Position numbers and translations under genes: made by a program. A model generated the notes under the pieces. It saw only the letters and a list, made by a program, of their open reading frames with translations, ran no database searches and had not been told where the DNA came from. This document shows, in pieces, positions 56,317-64,000 of a stretch of DNA of 64,000 nucleotides. The DNA lies in assembly GCF_030718205.1 (NCBI RefSeq), contig NZ_JAUZQF010000020.1:1-64000 (forward strand). Reading direction: 5' to 3'. How positions within the stretch are numbered: position 1 is the first letter of the stretch; the number at the start of each line of letters is the position of its first letter. The DNA comes from Nonomuraea turcica. GTDB lineage: Bacteria > Actinomycetota > Actinomycetes > Streptosporangiales > Streptosporangiaceae.

Positions 56317-57304
56317 CGATTGCTATCTCCCTCTTGTCACCGAAGATGCCCTGTGGCCGGAAGACGAGCAACAGGATGAGGCCGAGACCGACGAAGATGT
56401 ACCGGAACGCACCGACCTGACTGGTGTCCATGAAGGTGATGTACCCGGCGGCGACCGCCTCGGTCAGGATGCCGTAGACCAGGACGAGCAGCACCCAGAA
56501 CATCATCGACCCGACGATGGGGCCGAGGACGCGGGCGGCGCCGCCCAGGATGACCATCGTGTAGAGGAAGAACGTGGTCTCGGTGCCGAAGATGTCCGGC
56601 TGGACCGAGCCGAAGGCCAGGCCGTACACGAAGCCGCCGAGACAGCCGACGACGCCGCCCAGGATGAGCGACTGCATCTTGTACGAGAAGACGTTCTTGC
56701 CGAGGCTGCGCACGGCGTCCTCGTCCTCGCGGATGGCCTTGAGCACGCGGCCCCATGGGCTCTTCATCAGCAGGTAGACGATGCCACAGCACAGGGCGAT
56801 CAGCACCCAGCCGACGAGTATCACCCACAGCTGCCAGTGGGGGAAGAAGATCGGCACCGGGCCGAGGTTGAAGCCATAGTCCCCTTCGGGGAAGGGGTTC
56901 AGTGCGTAGAACCCGTCGGAGAAGCCGCGCCGTCCGTCGGAGCCGCCGAAGACGCTCTTGAACTGCACCGAGCGGAAGACGAGCCGGATGATCTCGGCCA
57001 CCGCGATGGTGACGATGGCTAGGTAGTCGGCGCGCAGATGCAGCGTCGGTATGCCCATGATGATCGCCAGGAGCACCGCGGCCGCGATGCCGATGGCGAT
57101 GCCGATCCAGAAGGGCAGGCCCAGGACGGTGACGGTGACGGCGAGCCCGTAGCCGGCCACGCCCATGAACGCGGCCTGGCCGAAGTTGAGCAGGCCGGTG
57201 TAGCCGAAGTGGATGTTGATGCCGATGGCGGCGAGTCCGTAGAGCACCGTCTCCACGCCGATGGCGGCCTTGATGGTGGTGCTGAAGATCGTGATCCAGT
57301 CCAT
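56306..57304 (-). CDS. livM: Branched-chain amino-acid ABC transporter permease
   Basis: 332 residues, eight or more helices. LivM hallmarks: IGINIHFGYTGLLNFGQAAFMGVAG (in part), GIPTLHLRADYLAIVTIAVAEI, and the ATPase-contact loop KSPWGRVLKAIREDEDAVRSLGKN. ATG 57304. It lies 16 bp after livH. Confidence 0.94.
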   Translation of the reverse strand: MDWITIFSTTIKAAIGVETVLYGLAAIGINIHFGYTGLLNFGQAAFMGVAGYGLAVTVTVLGLPFWIGIAIGIAAAVLLAIIMGIPTLHLRADYLAIVTIAVAEIIRLVFRSVQFKSVFGGSDGRRGFSDGFYALNPFPEGDYGFNLGPVPIFFPHWQLWVILVGWVLIALCCGIVYLLMKSPWGRVLKAIREDEDAVRSLGKNVFSYKMQSLILGGVVGCLGGFVYGLAFGSVQPDIFGTETTFFLYTMVILGGAARVLGPIVGSMMFWVLLVLVYGILTEAVAAGYITFMDTSQVGAFRYIFVGLGLILLLVFRPQGIFGDKREIAIDAR

Positions 57305-57320
57305 TCTGATCCTCCCCCGA

Positions 57321-58610
57321 TCAGCCGATCCGCTCGCGGCGGCCCAGGATGCCCTGCGGCCGGACGAGGAGCACGATGATGAGCACTGCCAGCGCGCCGA
57401 CGCTCTTGAGCTCCGGCGGCACCCACAGCGTGGAGACCTGGATGAACAGGCCCACCACGAGCGAGCCGACCAGGGCGCCGAAAGCGGTGCCGAGGCCGCC
57501 GAGCGTCACGCCGGCGAAGATGAGCAGGAGGATGTCCTGGCCCATCGTGTACTTCAGGTTCTGCGAGAGCCCGAGCATGATGCCGGCCAGCGCGGCGATG
57601 GCGGCGCCCACGGTCCAGATGATCCTGATCACCCGGTCGACGTTGATGCCGGACGAGGCCGCGAGAGCGGGGTTGTCGGCCACGGCGCGAGCCGCCTTGC
57701 CGGTCCGGGTGCGCATCAACGCGAAGCCGACGACGACCAGAACAGCCAACTCGATGCCCATGGCGTAGAAGTTCTTGGGGGCGGCGGAGATCGGCCCGAC
57801 CTCGATGCCCGGCTGCGCGGTGTACTGCGCGTAAGCCTCGGTCTGGCCCCCGAAGAAGATCAGGAACGCGTAACGCATGAAGAGCGCCACGCCGATCGAG
57901 ATGATCATCATGGCGATGGTGCCGGTGCCGCGCCTGCGCAGCTGGCCCCAGAACAGGCGGTCCTGGCCGTATCCGAGCCCCCCGGCCACCACGACCGCGA
58001 TCAACGCGGCGGGTATCAGATGGAGCCCGAAGCCCACGTTGAACGCGTAGGCGAGGAGCGCGCCGAGCGTGACCAGCTCGCCGTGGGCGAAGTTGGTCAG
58101 GCCGGTCGTGCCGTAGATGAGCGACAGACCGAGCGCGGCCAGGGCGATGATGAGGCCGAGGTTGAGTCCCTCGAAGGTCAGCTGTGCGGCCTGCGTCCAG
58201 AACGTGCTGCCGCCGGTGTCGTCCTGCGGCTGCTGGCCCGGGGCCGTCTTGGGCTGGAGGGCGAACAGGACCGTGGAGCAGTTGCCCTCATAGACGGTCG
58301 GCGTGCGGACGTTGCTGCCGCCGCGCACCTCGGCGTTCTGCGGAAGGGTGCTCGGATCCAGGGTGACCTTGTACTTGCCCGGGTCCTCTAGCTGAACGTC
58401 CCAAGTGCCTTGAGCGTTGGTGGTGACCTCCTTGACGGGTTGTCCGCCCTCGGTGGCCACCGAGATTTTGGCGCCGTTCACTGGCTGGCCTTGGAGTTTG
58501 AGTGTTCCCCTCAGTCCCTGGCAGTCGGCGGGACCCGCGTGGGCGGGTCCGGCCAGCAGGAAGACGAGTCCACCCAGGAAGGCCGTGAACGCGATCACGG
58601 CTCTGCGCAA
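57321..58610 (-). CDS. livH: Branched-chain amino-acid ABC permease with N-terminal exported beta domain
   Basis: 429 residues from a TTG at 58610 that has GGGAG five bases upstream; the open frame continues further but is not needed. Residues 1-25 are a signal peptide (FTAFLGGLVFLLAGPAHA). Residues about 27-105 resemble a carboxypeptidase-regulatory/Ig-like beta domain (LRGTLKLQGQPVNGAKISV, VTTNAQGTWDVQLEDPGKYKV). After a linker, residues about 136-429 are a normal LivH permease (GLSLIYGTTGLTNFAHGEL). It heads the livH-M-G-F operon. Confidence 0.85.
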   Translation of the reverse strand: MRRAVIAFTAFLGGLVFLLAGPAHAGPADCQGLRGTLKLQGQPVNGAKISVATEGGQPVKEVTTNAQGTWDVQLEDPGKYKVTLDPSTLPQNAEVRGGSNVRTPTVYEGNCSTVLFALQPKTAPGQQPQDDTGGSTFWTQAAQLTFEGLNLGLIIALAALGLSLIYGTTGLTNFAHGELVTLGALLAYAFNVGFGLHLIPAALIAVVVAGGLGYGQDRLFWGQLRRRGTGTIAMMIISIGVALFMRYAFLIFFGGQTEAYAQYTAQPGIEVGPISAAPKNFYAMGIELAVLVVVGFALMRTRTGKAARAVADNPALAASSGINVDRVIRIIWTVGAAIAALAGIMLGLSQNLKYTMGQDILLLIFAGVTLGGLGTAFGALVGSLVVGLFIQVSTLWVPPELKSVGALAVLIIVLLVRPQGILGRRERIG

Positions 58611-58900
58611 TGGTGCTCCCTCAAAAGTTAGGTCAAGGCGGGGTTGTGCCCCTCCATCTCGACACGCGCGCATCGCAGGCACAACTGGGATGCAATGGCG
58701 GGAGCCTAATCCGGTGACGCCCGGTTCAGTATCGTTCGTCACCAATTAGTGACAACTGTGTGTCACTCATGTGAGGAAACAACACGCCAGGTCAGGGGCT
58801 ACATAGGGGGAGACGCCTGGCGCTTCGCAGAGACAGATCAGTAACGATTTTACGAAAACATGGACGAGCCCACGGGGTGGCCTTTGGGGCCGTGTAGGGC

Positions 58901-59020
58901 GGAACATCCCGCTTGCGCGGAGCCAACACATGATCCACTGGGCCTCCGCGCGGGCTCACGGGAGCATCCCCGCAGGCGCGGGCCGATACACGTTATCTAC
59001 TGGGCCTCCCCGCAGGCTCG
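58901..59020. repeat. Two 60-bp direct repeats resembling degenerate type I-E CRISPR repeats
   Basis: Copies begin at 58901 and 58961. The left half of copy two contains CATCCCCGCAGGCGCGGGCC, very like the inverted form of type I-E repeats (CATCCCCGC-GCGCGGGG). Copy one is a degraded version lacking one C. The step of 60-61 bp equals a 29-nt repeat plus 32-nt spacer. However, the intervening halves (ACTGGGCCTCC...CGCGGGCTC) are also alike, and no cas gene is present. The rest of 58611-59087 has no gene. Confidence 0.5.
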
Positions 59021-59087
59021 CCCGTCCGGACAACCGTAGCGACCCACGGGGGCGCAGCGCAAAGGATCCACTGAAGTGACCGCAGGG

Positions 59088-59501
59088 TCAGCGGTCCCGC
59101 AGCAGGCAGGTGAGGCGGGAGGTGCACACGCGTCGCCCCTGCTCATCGGTGATCTCGATGTCGTACGTCGCCAGCGTGCGGCCGCCGTGCAACCTGGTGG
59201 CGACGCCCGTGACGTACCCCGAGGAGGCCGCGCGGTGGTGGGTGGCGTTGATCTCGATGCCCAGCGCGAGGCGGTCGGGACCGGCGTGGATGGCCGCGGC
59301 CACCGAGCCCAGCGTCTCGGCGAGGACTGCCGAGGCGCCGCCGTGCAGCAGCCCGTACGGCTGTGTGTTGCCGTCCACCGGCATCCGGCCCACGACCCGC
59401 TCAGGCCCGGCTTCGAGGAACTCGATCCCCATGCGCTGGGCCAGCGTGCCGTCGTGCATGTCGCTCAGCACAAGGAGATCCTGGGGGTTGGTCTGCGTCA
59501 A
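59088..59501 (-). CDS. PaaI-type hotdog thioesterase
   Basis: 137 residues, a single hotdog domain. The active-site stretch QPYGLLHGGASAVLAETLGSVAA contains the HGG and the catalytic acidic residue of PaaI/EntH-type acyl-CoA thioesterases. GTALGIEINATHH-like strand and C-terminal CTSRLTCLLRD follow. The TTG at 59501 has GGAGA upstream; ATG 59459 would remove 14 residues. It is divergent from polA with 62 bp between starts. Confidence 0.85.
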   Translation of the reverse strand: MTQTNPQDLLVLSDMHDGTLAQRMGIEFLEAGPERVVGRMPVDGNTQPYGLLHGGASAVLAETLGSVAAAIHAGPDRLALGIEINATHHRAASSGYVTGVATRLHGGRTLATYDIEITDEQGRRVCTSRLTCLLRDR

Positions 59502-59551
59502 AGGGACGTCTCCACTCTTCCGAGCTCAGGTTTTCTGTCGCAGTCGCAGAC

Positions 59552-59557
59552 TAGGCT
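59552..59557 (+). promoter_or_regulatory. Candidate -10 box for leaderless polA
   Basis: TAGGCT ends six bases before GTG 59564, without a ribosome site between. This would place the transcript start at the codon. Confidence 0.4.
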
Positions 59558-59563
59558 GCGGGT

Positions 59564-62254
59564 GTGCCGAAGAGTGAAGTGACCCCCAACCGCCCATGCC
59601 TGTTGCTGCTCGACGGGCATTCGCTGGCCTACCGCGCCTTTTTCGCGCTCAAGGACGCCAACCTCATGACCACCGACGGTCAGCACACCGAGGCGGTCTA
59701 CGGGTTCACCTCGATGTTGACCAACGTCCTGCGCGACGAGCAGCCGACCCATGTGGCGGTGGCCTTCGACAGGTCGGAGCCGACCTTCCGTCATGAGGAA
59801 TACTCCGACTACAAGGCCAACAGGAGCGAGACGCCCGAGGACTTCCGCGGGCAGATGCAGCTCATCTTCGAGCTGCTCGACACGCTGCGCATCCCGCGCC
59901 TGTCCAAGGCCGGGTTCGAAGCCGACGACCTCATCGCCACGCTCGCCACCCGCGCCTCCGCGCAGGGGATGAGCGTCCTCATCGTCACCGGCGACCGTGA
60001 CGCGCTGCAGCTCGTCGACGACAAGGTCACCGTCCTGATGACCCGGCGCGGCATCAGCGACATGACGAGGTTCACGCCCGAGGCGGTCGAGGAGAAATAC
60101 GGCCTGACCCCGGCGCAATATCCGGACTTCGCGGCCCTGCGCGGCGACCCCAGTGACAACCTGCTGAGCATCCCCAGCGTGGGGGAGAAGACCGCGGCCA
60201 AGTGGGTGCGCGAGTTCGGCTCGCTGACCGCACTCGTCGACCGGGTCGACGAGGTCAAGGGCAAGGTCGGCGACAAGCTGCGCGAGCACGTCGCCCAGGT
60301 GCTGATGAACCGGCGGCTCACCGAGCTGCTGCGCGACGTCCCGCTGGAGGCCGAGCTCGAGGACCTCCAGCAGGGCACCTGGGAGCGCGAGGAGATCAAC
60401 AAGCTGTTCGACACCCTGCAGATCCGCGGCGAGTTGCGTGAGCGCGTGTTCAAGGTGCTCGGCACCGGCGAGCAGGAGCCCGACCAGGGGTTCGAGGTCG
60501 AGACCGTGCTGCTCGGCCCCGACCGGGTGGCCGGCTGGCTGGCCGCGCTGCCCGAGGGCCGCGCCGGGCTCGCCGTCAAGGGCGTCTACGGCAGCGGCAC
60601 CGGGCGCATCGACGCCATCGCCATCGCCTCGCCCACCGGCACCGCCGCCCACATCGACCCCGTCAAGCTCACTGAGGCCGACGAGGCCGCCCTGCGGGCC
60701 TGGCTGGCCGACGAGACCAAGCCCAAGGCCGTCCACGACGCCAAGGGGCCCATCCTGGCCCTGTGGGCGCAGGGCATGGAGCTGCGCGGCCTCGGCTGTG
60801 ACACCGCCCTGGCCGCCTATCTGGCGATGCCGGGGCAGCGCACGTTCGCGCTGGAGGACCTGGCCCGCCGCTACCTCAACCGCGACCTGCGGGCCGAGGA
60901 GGAGTCCCACGGGCAGGCGGCGCTGTTCGGCGACGACGAGGACGCCCCCGCCAAGGACCTCGCGTTGCGCGCTCACGCCGTGCGGGAGCTGGCCGAGGCC
61001 CTGGAGCGCTTCCTCGCCGGGCGCGGTGGCACCCACCTGCTCGGTGAGGTTGAGCTGCCGCTGCTGAGCGTGCTGGCCGAGATGGAGCGCGCGGGCATCG
61101 CCGTCGACAGCGAATACTTCGCCGGCCTGGAGGCCGAGTTCGGCGCCGCGGTCAAACACGCGGTGGAGGAGGCGCACCGCGCCGTCGGCGAGCAGTTCAA
61201 CCTGGGCTCGCCCAAGCAGCTGCAGGAGATCCTCTTCGTCAAGCTCAACCTGCCCAAGACCAAGAAGATCAAGACCGGCTACAGCACCGACGCCGACCAG
61301 CTCGCCTGGCTCGCCACCCAGACCGACCACGAGCTGCCCACGATCATGCTGCGCCACCGCGACCAGCAGAAGCTGCGCACCACGGTGGAAGGGTTGATCA
61401 AGGAGGTCGGCGACGACGGGCGCATCCACACGACGTTCAACCAGATCATCGCCGCCACCGGCCGGCTCTCCTCGGAGAAGCCCAACCTGCAGAACATTCC
61501 GATCCGCACCGCCGAGGGCCGCCGCATCCGGCAGGGCTTCGTGGTCGGCGAGGGCTACGAGACGCTGCTGACGGCCGACTACAGCCAGATCGAGCTGCGG
61601 ATCATGGCCCACCTGTCGGGCGACGAGTCGCTGATCGCCGCCTTCGAGTCCGGGCACGACTTCCACCAGGCCACCGCGGCCCGCGTGTTCGACCTGCCGC
61701 CCGAGCAGATCGACGGCGACCTGCGGGCCCGCATCAAGGCCATGAACTACGGCCTGGCCTACGGGCTGTCCGACTTCGGGCTGTCCGCGCAGCTCAACAT
61801 CCCGGTGGCCGAGGCGCGGGCGCTGAAGGAGGAATACTTCCAGGAGTTCGGCGGCGTACGCGACTTCCTGCACGCGATCGTGGCCCAGGCGCGCACCGAC
61901 GGCTACACCGAGACGATCATGGGCCGCCGCCGCTACCTGCCCGACCTCACCAGCGACAACCGCCAGCGCCGCGAGATGGCCGAGCGGATGGCGCTCAACG
62001 CCCCCATCCAGGGCTCGGCGGCCGACATCATCAAGGTCGCCATGCTCCACGTGCACCAGGCGATCCGCGAGGAGAGGCTGGCCTCCAGGATGTTGCTCCA
62101 GGTTCACGACGAGCTCGTGTTCGAGGTGGCGCCAGGGGAGCTGGAGCAGCTCAAACAGCTCGTGTGCGACCAGATGAACGCCGCCTATCACCTGCGGGTG
62201 CCGCTGGAGGTCTCCGTGGGCGTCGGGCGCACGTGGGAGGACGCCGGGCACTGA
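59564..62254 (+). CDS. polA: DNA polymerase I
   Basis: 896 residues. 5'-3' exonuclease (about 10-300; LLLDGHSLAYRAFFAL, VAFDRSEPTFRHEEYSDYKA, LRGDPSDNLLSIPSVGEKTA), an inactive-looking 3'-5' exonuclease domain (about 310-500) without the full DEDD set, and the polymerase (about 520-896). Motif A DYSQIELR (D672), motif B RIKAMNYGLAYGLS, motif C QVHDELVF (D849). GTG start. A 46-bp repeat begins at the stop codon. Confidence 0.97.
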   Translation: MPKSEVTPNRPCLLLLDGHSLAYRAFFALKDANLMTTDGQHTEAVYGFTSMLTNVLRDEQPTHVAVAFDRSEPTFRHEEYSDYKANRSETPEDFRGQMQLIFELLDTLRIPRLSKAGFEADDLIATLATRASAQGMSVLIVTGDRDALQLVDDKVTVLMTRRGISDMTRFTPEAVEEKYGLTPAQYPDFAALRGDPSDNLLSIPSVGEKTAAKWVREFGSLTALVDRVDEVKGKVGDKLREHVAQVLMNRRLTELLRDVPLEAELEDLQQGTWEREEINKLFDTLQIRGELRERVFKVLGTGEQEPDQGFEVETVLLGPDRVAGWLAALPEGRAGLAVKGVYGSGTGRIDAIAIASPTGTAAHIDPVKLTEADEAALRAWLADETKPKAVHDAKGPILALWAQGMELRGLGCDTALAAYLAMPGQRTFALEDLARRYLNRDLRAEEESHGQAALFGDDEDAPAKDLALRAHAVRELAEALERFLAGRGGTHLLGEVELPLLSVLAEMERAGIAVDSEYFAGLEAEFGAAVKHAVEEAHRAVGEQFNLGSPKQLQEILFVKLNLPKTKKIKTGYSTDADQLAWLATQTDHELPTIMLRHRDQQKLRTTVEGLIKEVGDDGRIHTTFNQIIAATGRLSSEKPNLQNIPIRTAEGRRIRQGFVVGEGYETLLTADYSQIELRIMAHLSGDESLIAAFESGHDFHQATAARVFDLPPEQIDGDLRARIKAMNYGLAYGLSDFGLSAQLNIPVAEARALKEEYFQEFGGVRDFLHAIVAQARTDGYTETIMGRRRYLPDLTSDNRQRREMAERMALNAPIQGSAADIIKVAMLHVHQAIREERLASRMLLQVHDELVFEVAPGELEQLKQLVCDQMNAAYHLRVPLEVSVGVGRTWEDAGH

Positions 62255-62380
62255 CCTCCGCGGGCGCTCACGAGGGCCGGCCCCGCGCGGACGGGCGCTG
62301 ACCTTCGCGAGCGCTCACGAGGGTCGGCCCGCGACGCCGGGCGCTGGCCGTCCGCGCGGGCGCTCGCGGGCGCGGCCCTA
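62247..62380 (+). repeat. 46-bp imperfect tandem repeat across the polA stop
   Basis: Units begin at 62247, 62293 and 62339 (GGGCACTGACCTCCGCGGGC, GGGCGCTGACCTTCGCGAGC, GGGCGCTGGCCGTCCGCGCG). The first includes the last residues and stop codon of polA. Units one and two are close copies; unit three is diverged. Confidence 0.7.
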
Positions 62381-62434
62381 TGGGGATCTCCACTACCCTG
62401 GAGTGTCTTTTCCCCCGAGCGGCACGGGAGTTCT

Positions 62435-63529
62435 GTGCGGGTATCAGCGTCCCTCACGAGGATCATCGGCCTCGCGAACGTCGTCGTGGTCACCGTGGCG
62501 ATCATCGGGCTGAGCCTCCTGCCGACCGGAGCCCGGCCGCACGCCAAGCCACAGGCCGGCGCCAAGCCGCAGGACACCGTCCCGGCGCCCACCCTGACCC
62601 CGGTCGGCCAGCCCCCTGGGATCGTGGCCACGCCCGAGTTCGCCAGGCAGGTGGGGGCCAACGAGTTAGGGAAAGTGCCGGTCCTGATGTACCACCGGCT
62701 CCTCCGCAAGCGGATGGCCTCCCTTGACCGCACGCCCGACCAGCTCATGAAGGAGCTGGAGAAGCTGGCGAAGAGGGGTTACGTGCCGATCACCGCCGCG
62801 GAGTTCGCCGCCGGCGACATTCACGTGCCGGCGGGCAAGTTCCCGGTGGTGCTGACGTTCGACGACGGGCATCCCAGCCACTTCGCGCTGGACGTGAACG
62901 GCAACCCCGCTCCGGACACGGCCGTGGCCGTCATCCAGGACGTGGCCGCCCGTTATCCGGGGTTCCGGCCGGTCGCCACGTTCTGGGTCAACAAGGAGCC
63001 GTTCGGGCTGCGCGACCACGCCTCTCAGGCGGCCGCCTTACGGTGGCTGACCGAGCACGGCTACGAGGTGGCCAACCACACCTGGGGTCACGCCAACCTG
63101 CGCGCGCTCAAGAGGAAGCGGGTCCGCGAGCAGATCGTCCGCCTCGAGCGGCTGTTCAAGAAGCTCGGCGCGCCGTCGTCCACGACCATGGCGCTGCCGT
63201 ACGGGGCGTTACCCCGCGACAAGAAGGCGGCGCGGACCGGATCTTGGGATGGCAGCCGGTATGATTTCTCCGGCGTGTTCCTCGCCGGAGCCGAGCCGTC
63301 GCTTTCGCCCTACGCGAAAAATTTCGATCGAGGGGCGATCCAGCGGATCCAGAGCAACGGCAAGGCAGGCGAGTGCCGCAAGTGGTGCTCGCAATACTGG
63401 CTGGAATGGCTGGACAAGCACCCTGGCGAGCGTTACGTCTCCGATGGAGACCCTGACCGGATCTCCATGCCGGAGGAACTTCAGGGTAATATCGTCGCCA
63501 AGCGAGGGCTCCAGGTCATCGTCTATTGA
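62435..63529 (+). CDS. Polysaccharide deacetylase (NodB) family protein
   Basis: 364 residues. One N-terminal helix (IGLANVVVVTVAIIGLSLLP) is a signal or anchor, followed by a Pro-rich linker. The NodB domain has VLMYHRLL, motif 1 VVLTFDDGHPSH with the metal Asp, and motif 2 EVANHTWGHANL with two metal His. The C-terminal part contains a Cys pair (GECRKWCSQYW). It probably deacetylates peptidoglycan or wall polymer outside the membrane. GTG 62435 follows GGGAG. Confidence 0.9.
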   Translation: MRVSASLTRIIGLANVVVVTVAIIGLSLLPTGARPHAKPQAGAKPQDTVPAPTLTPVGQPPGIVATPEFARQVGANELGKVPVLMYHRLLRKRMASLDRTPDQLMKELEKLAKRGYVPITAAEFAAGDIHVPAGKFPVVLTFDDGHPSHFALDVNGNPAPDTAVAVIQDVAARYPGFRPVATFWVNKEPFGLRDHASQAAALRWLTEHGYEVANHTWGHANLRALKRKRVREQIVRLERLFKKLGAPSSTTMALPYGALPRDKKAARTGSWDGSRYDFSGVFLAGAEPSLSPYAKNFDRGAIQRIQSNGKAGECRKWCSQYWLEWLDKHPGERYVSDGDPDRISMPEELQGNIVAKRGLQVIVY

Positions 63530-63541
63530 CCTCTCCCCGGA

Positions 63542-63570
63542 TTGACCCCGTGCCCCAGGTCTCATATGCT
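63542..63570 (+). promoter_or_regulatory. rpsA promoter
   Basis: TTGACC (63542-63547) and TATGCT (63565-63570) with exactly 17 bp between them form a strong housekeeping-type promoter. A start near 63577 would leave a 5' leader of about 145 nt before rpsA. Confidence 0.75.
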
Positions 63571-63721
63571 GATCGCTGCGCTGTGGGCTCGCGCGCGCCT
63601 CAGACGGAGCGGGCTCGCGCTCGGTCACGTCGATGTCGTAATTCCTCGGCTTGATGCGGAAGAGGGCCTGCCGCGCATCCGCCACATCGACATCCTGTCC
63701 GCGTTCGGAGCAATTCCACAC

Positions 63722-64000
63722 ATGACGTCCAGCACTGAGGCCACCTCGAGCACCCCGCAGGTAGCGGTCAACGACATCGGGTCCGAGGAAGCCTTCCTCG
63801 CCGCGATCGACGAGACCATCAAGTACTTCAACGACGGTGACATTGTTGAGGGCACCGTCGTCAAGGTCGATCGAGACGAGGTCCTTCTCGATATCGGCTA
63901 CAAGACCGAGGGTGTCATCCCCTCGCGCGAGCTTTCGATCAAGCACGATGTCGATCCGGCTGACGTCGTGGAGGTCGGCGAACATGTCGAGGCCCTGGTT
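63722..64000 (+). CDS. rpsA: 30S ribosomal protein S1, N-terminal part
   Basis: The first 93 codons, cut by the window end. The sequence MTSSTEATSSTPQVAVNDIG leads into the first S1/OB repeat (DIVEGTVVKVDRDEVLLDIGYKTEGVIPSRELSIK in part). S1 binds mRNA on the small subunit. Codons are less GC-biased than neighbours (many AAG, GAC, GTC but also ATT, CTT), as expected for a highly expressed gene. polA-rpsA adjacency is conserved in actinobacteria. GGAG lies 11 bases before the ATG. Confidence 0.95.
   Translation, partial: MTSSTEATSSTPQVAVNDIGSEEAFLAAIDETIKYFNDGDIVEGTVVKVDRDEVLLDIGYKTEGVIPSRELSIKHDVDPADVVEVGEHVEALV

Noticed and set aside
58901..59020. Calling the 60-bp repeats a CRISPR array
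   Set aside because: Only two copies, the spacers resemble each other, and no cas gene is seen, so it is listed as a repeat.
59498..62251. A 917-codon open frame antisense to polA
   Set aside because: Same cause: codon-position GC bias of polA keeps the opposite frame open.
63566..63721. In-frame upstream ATG that would extend rpsA by 52 residues
   Set aside because: This ATG lies inside the promoter -10 box, before the predicted transcript start, and the extension is not S1-like.

Overview
The window is high-GC, densely packed chromosomal DNA with many GTG starts and many 4-base stop/start overlaps. Gene order hisD-hisC-hisB-hisH-priA-hisF ... hisI ... trpC-trpB-trpA ... lgt ... pyk ... 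pdtaR ... polA-rpsA is the actinobacterial core order also known from mycobacteria. A bifunctional PriA and actinobacterial-type DapD and PdtaR agree with this. A member of Streptosporangiales (Nonomuraea-like) is my best guess, made by inference and not from a marker gene. No phage, plasmid or transposase gene was recognised.

Layout. 1-3.5 kb: AraC regulator divergent from an MFS exporter, and an ATP-dependent DNA ligase. 3.5-9.7 kb: histidine operon hisD-C-B, a 51-codon membrane gene, hisH, a membrane gene, priA, a RidA-like gene and hisF; a 66-bp tandem repeat carrying its own ribosome site and start codon sits between hisC and hisB. 9.7-16.8 kb: glutamine synthetase-like gene, two small reverse genes, a heterodimeric ABC exporter and a divergent RsbW-like/STAS pair. 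16.8-23 kb: hisI, a Trp-associated membrane protein, three small membrane proteins (two with glycine-tyrosine-glutamine-rich N-termini), then trpC, trpB and trpA. trpE, hisG and hisE are not in the window. 23.2-27.1 kb: a large secreted GH101 glycosidase.

27.2-33.1 kb: a tightly coupled run of a MauE/DoxX membrane protein, DsbA-like thiol protein, lgt, VIT-family transporter, a glycine-rich membrane-anchored protein and a paralogue of its C-terminal domain. 33.1-34.7 kb: BpsA-like polyamine synthase with an extra C-terminal domain, reverse strand. 35.2-41.2 kb: gltB-gltD. 41.2-46.9 kb: XRE regulator/aldo-keto reductase pair, subtilase, DUF2784 protein and pyk. 46.9-47.7 kb: non-coding DNA with a hairpin and two families of short tandem repeats. 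47.7-50.9 kb: dapD, a PPOX-like flavoprotein, and a LysR/SDR divergent pair.

50.9-64 kb: tRNA-Leu(CAA), pdtaR, two lipoproteins of unknown function, a complete branched-chain amino-acid ABC system (binding protein on +, livF-G-M-H on -), a repeat pair resembling degenerate type I-E CRISPR repeats, a thioesterase, polA, a polysaccharide deacetylase and the first 93 codons of rpsA.

Most genes serve central metabolism: His, Trp and Lys/meso-diaminopimelate synthesis, nitrogen assimilation by GOGAT, glycolysis and DNA repair. PriA links His and Trp synthesis by doing both the HisA and TrpF steps, in keeping with no trpF here. The more unusual content lies in short repeats placed exactly at translation-initiation sites (hisC/hisB, hisI), in a small ORF with tandem Trp codons before trpA, and in several domain fusions (LivH, BpsA, Lgt tail).
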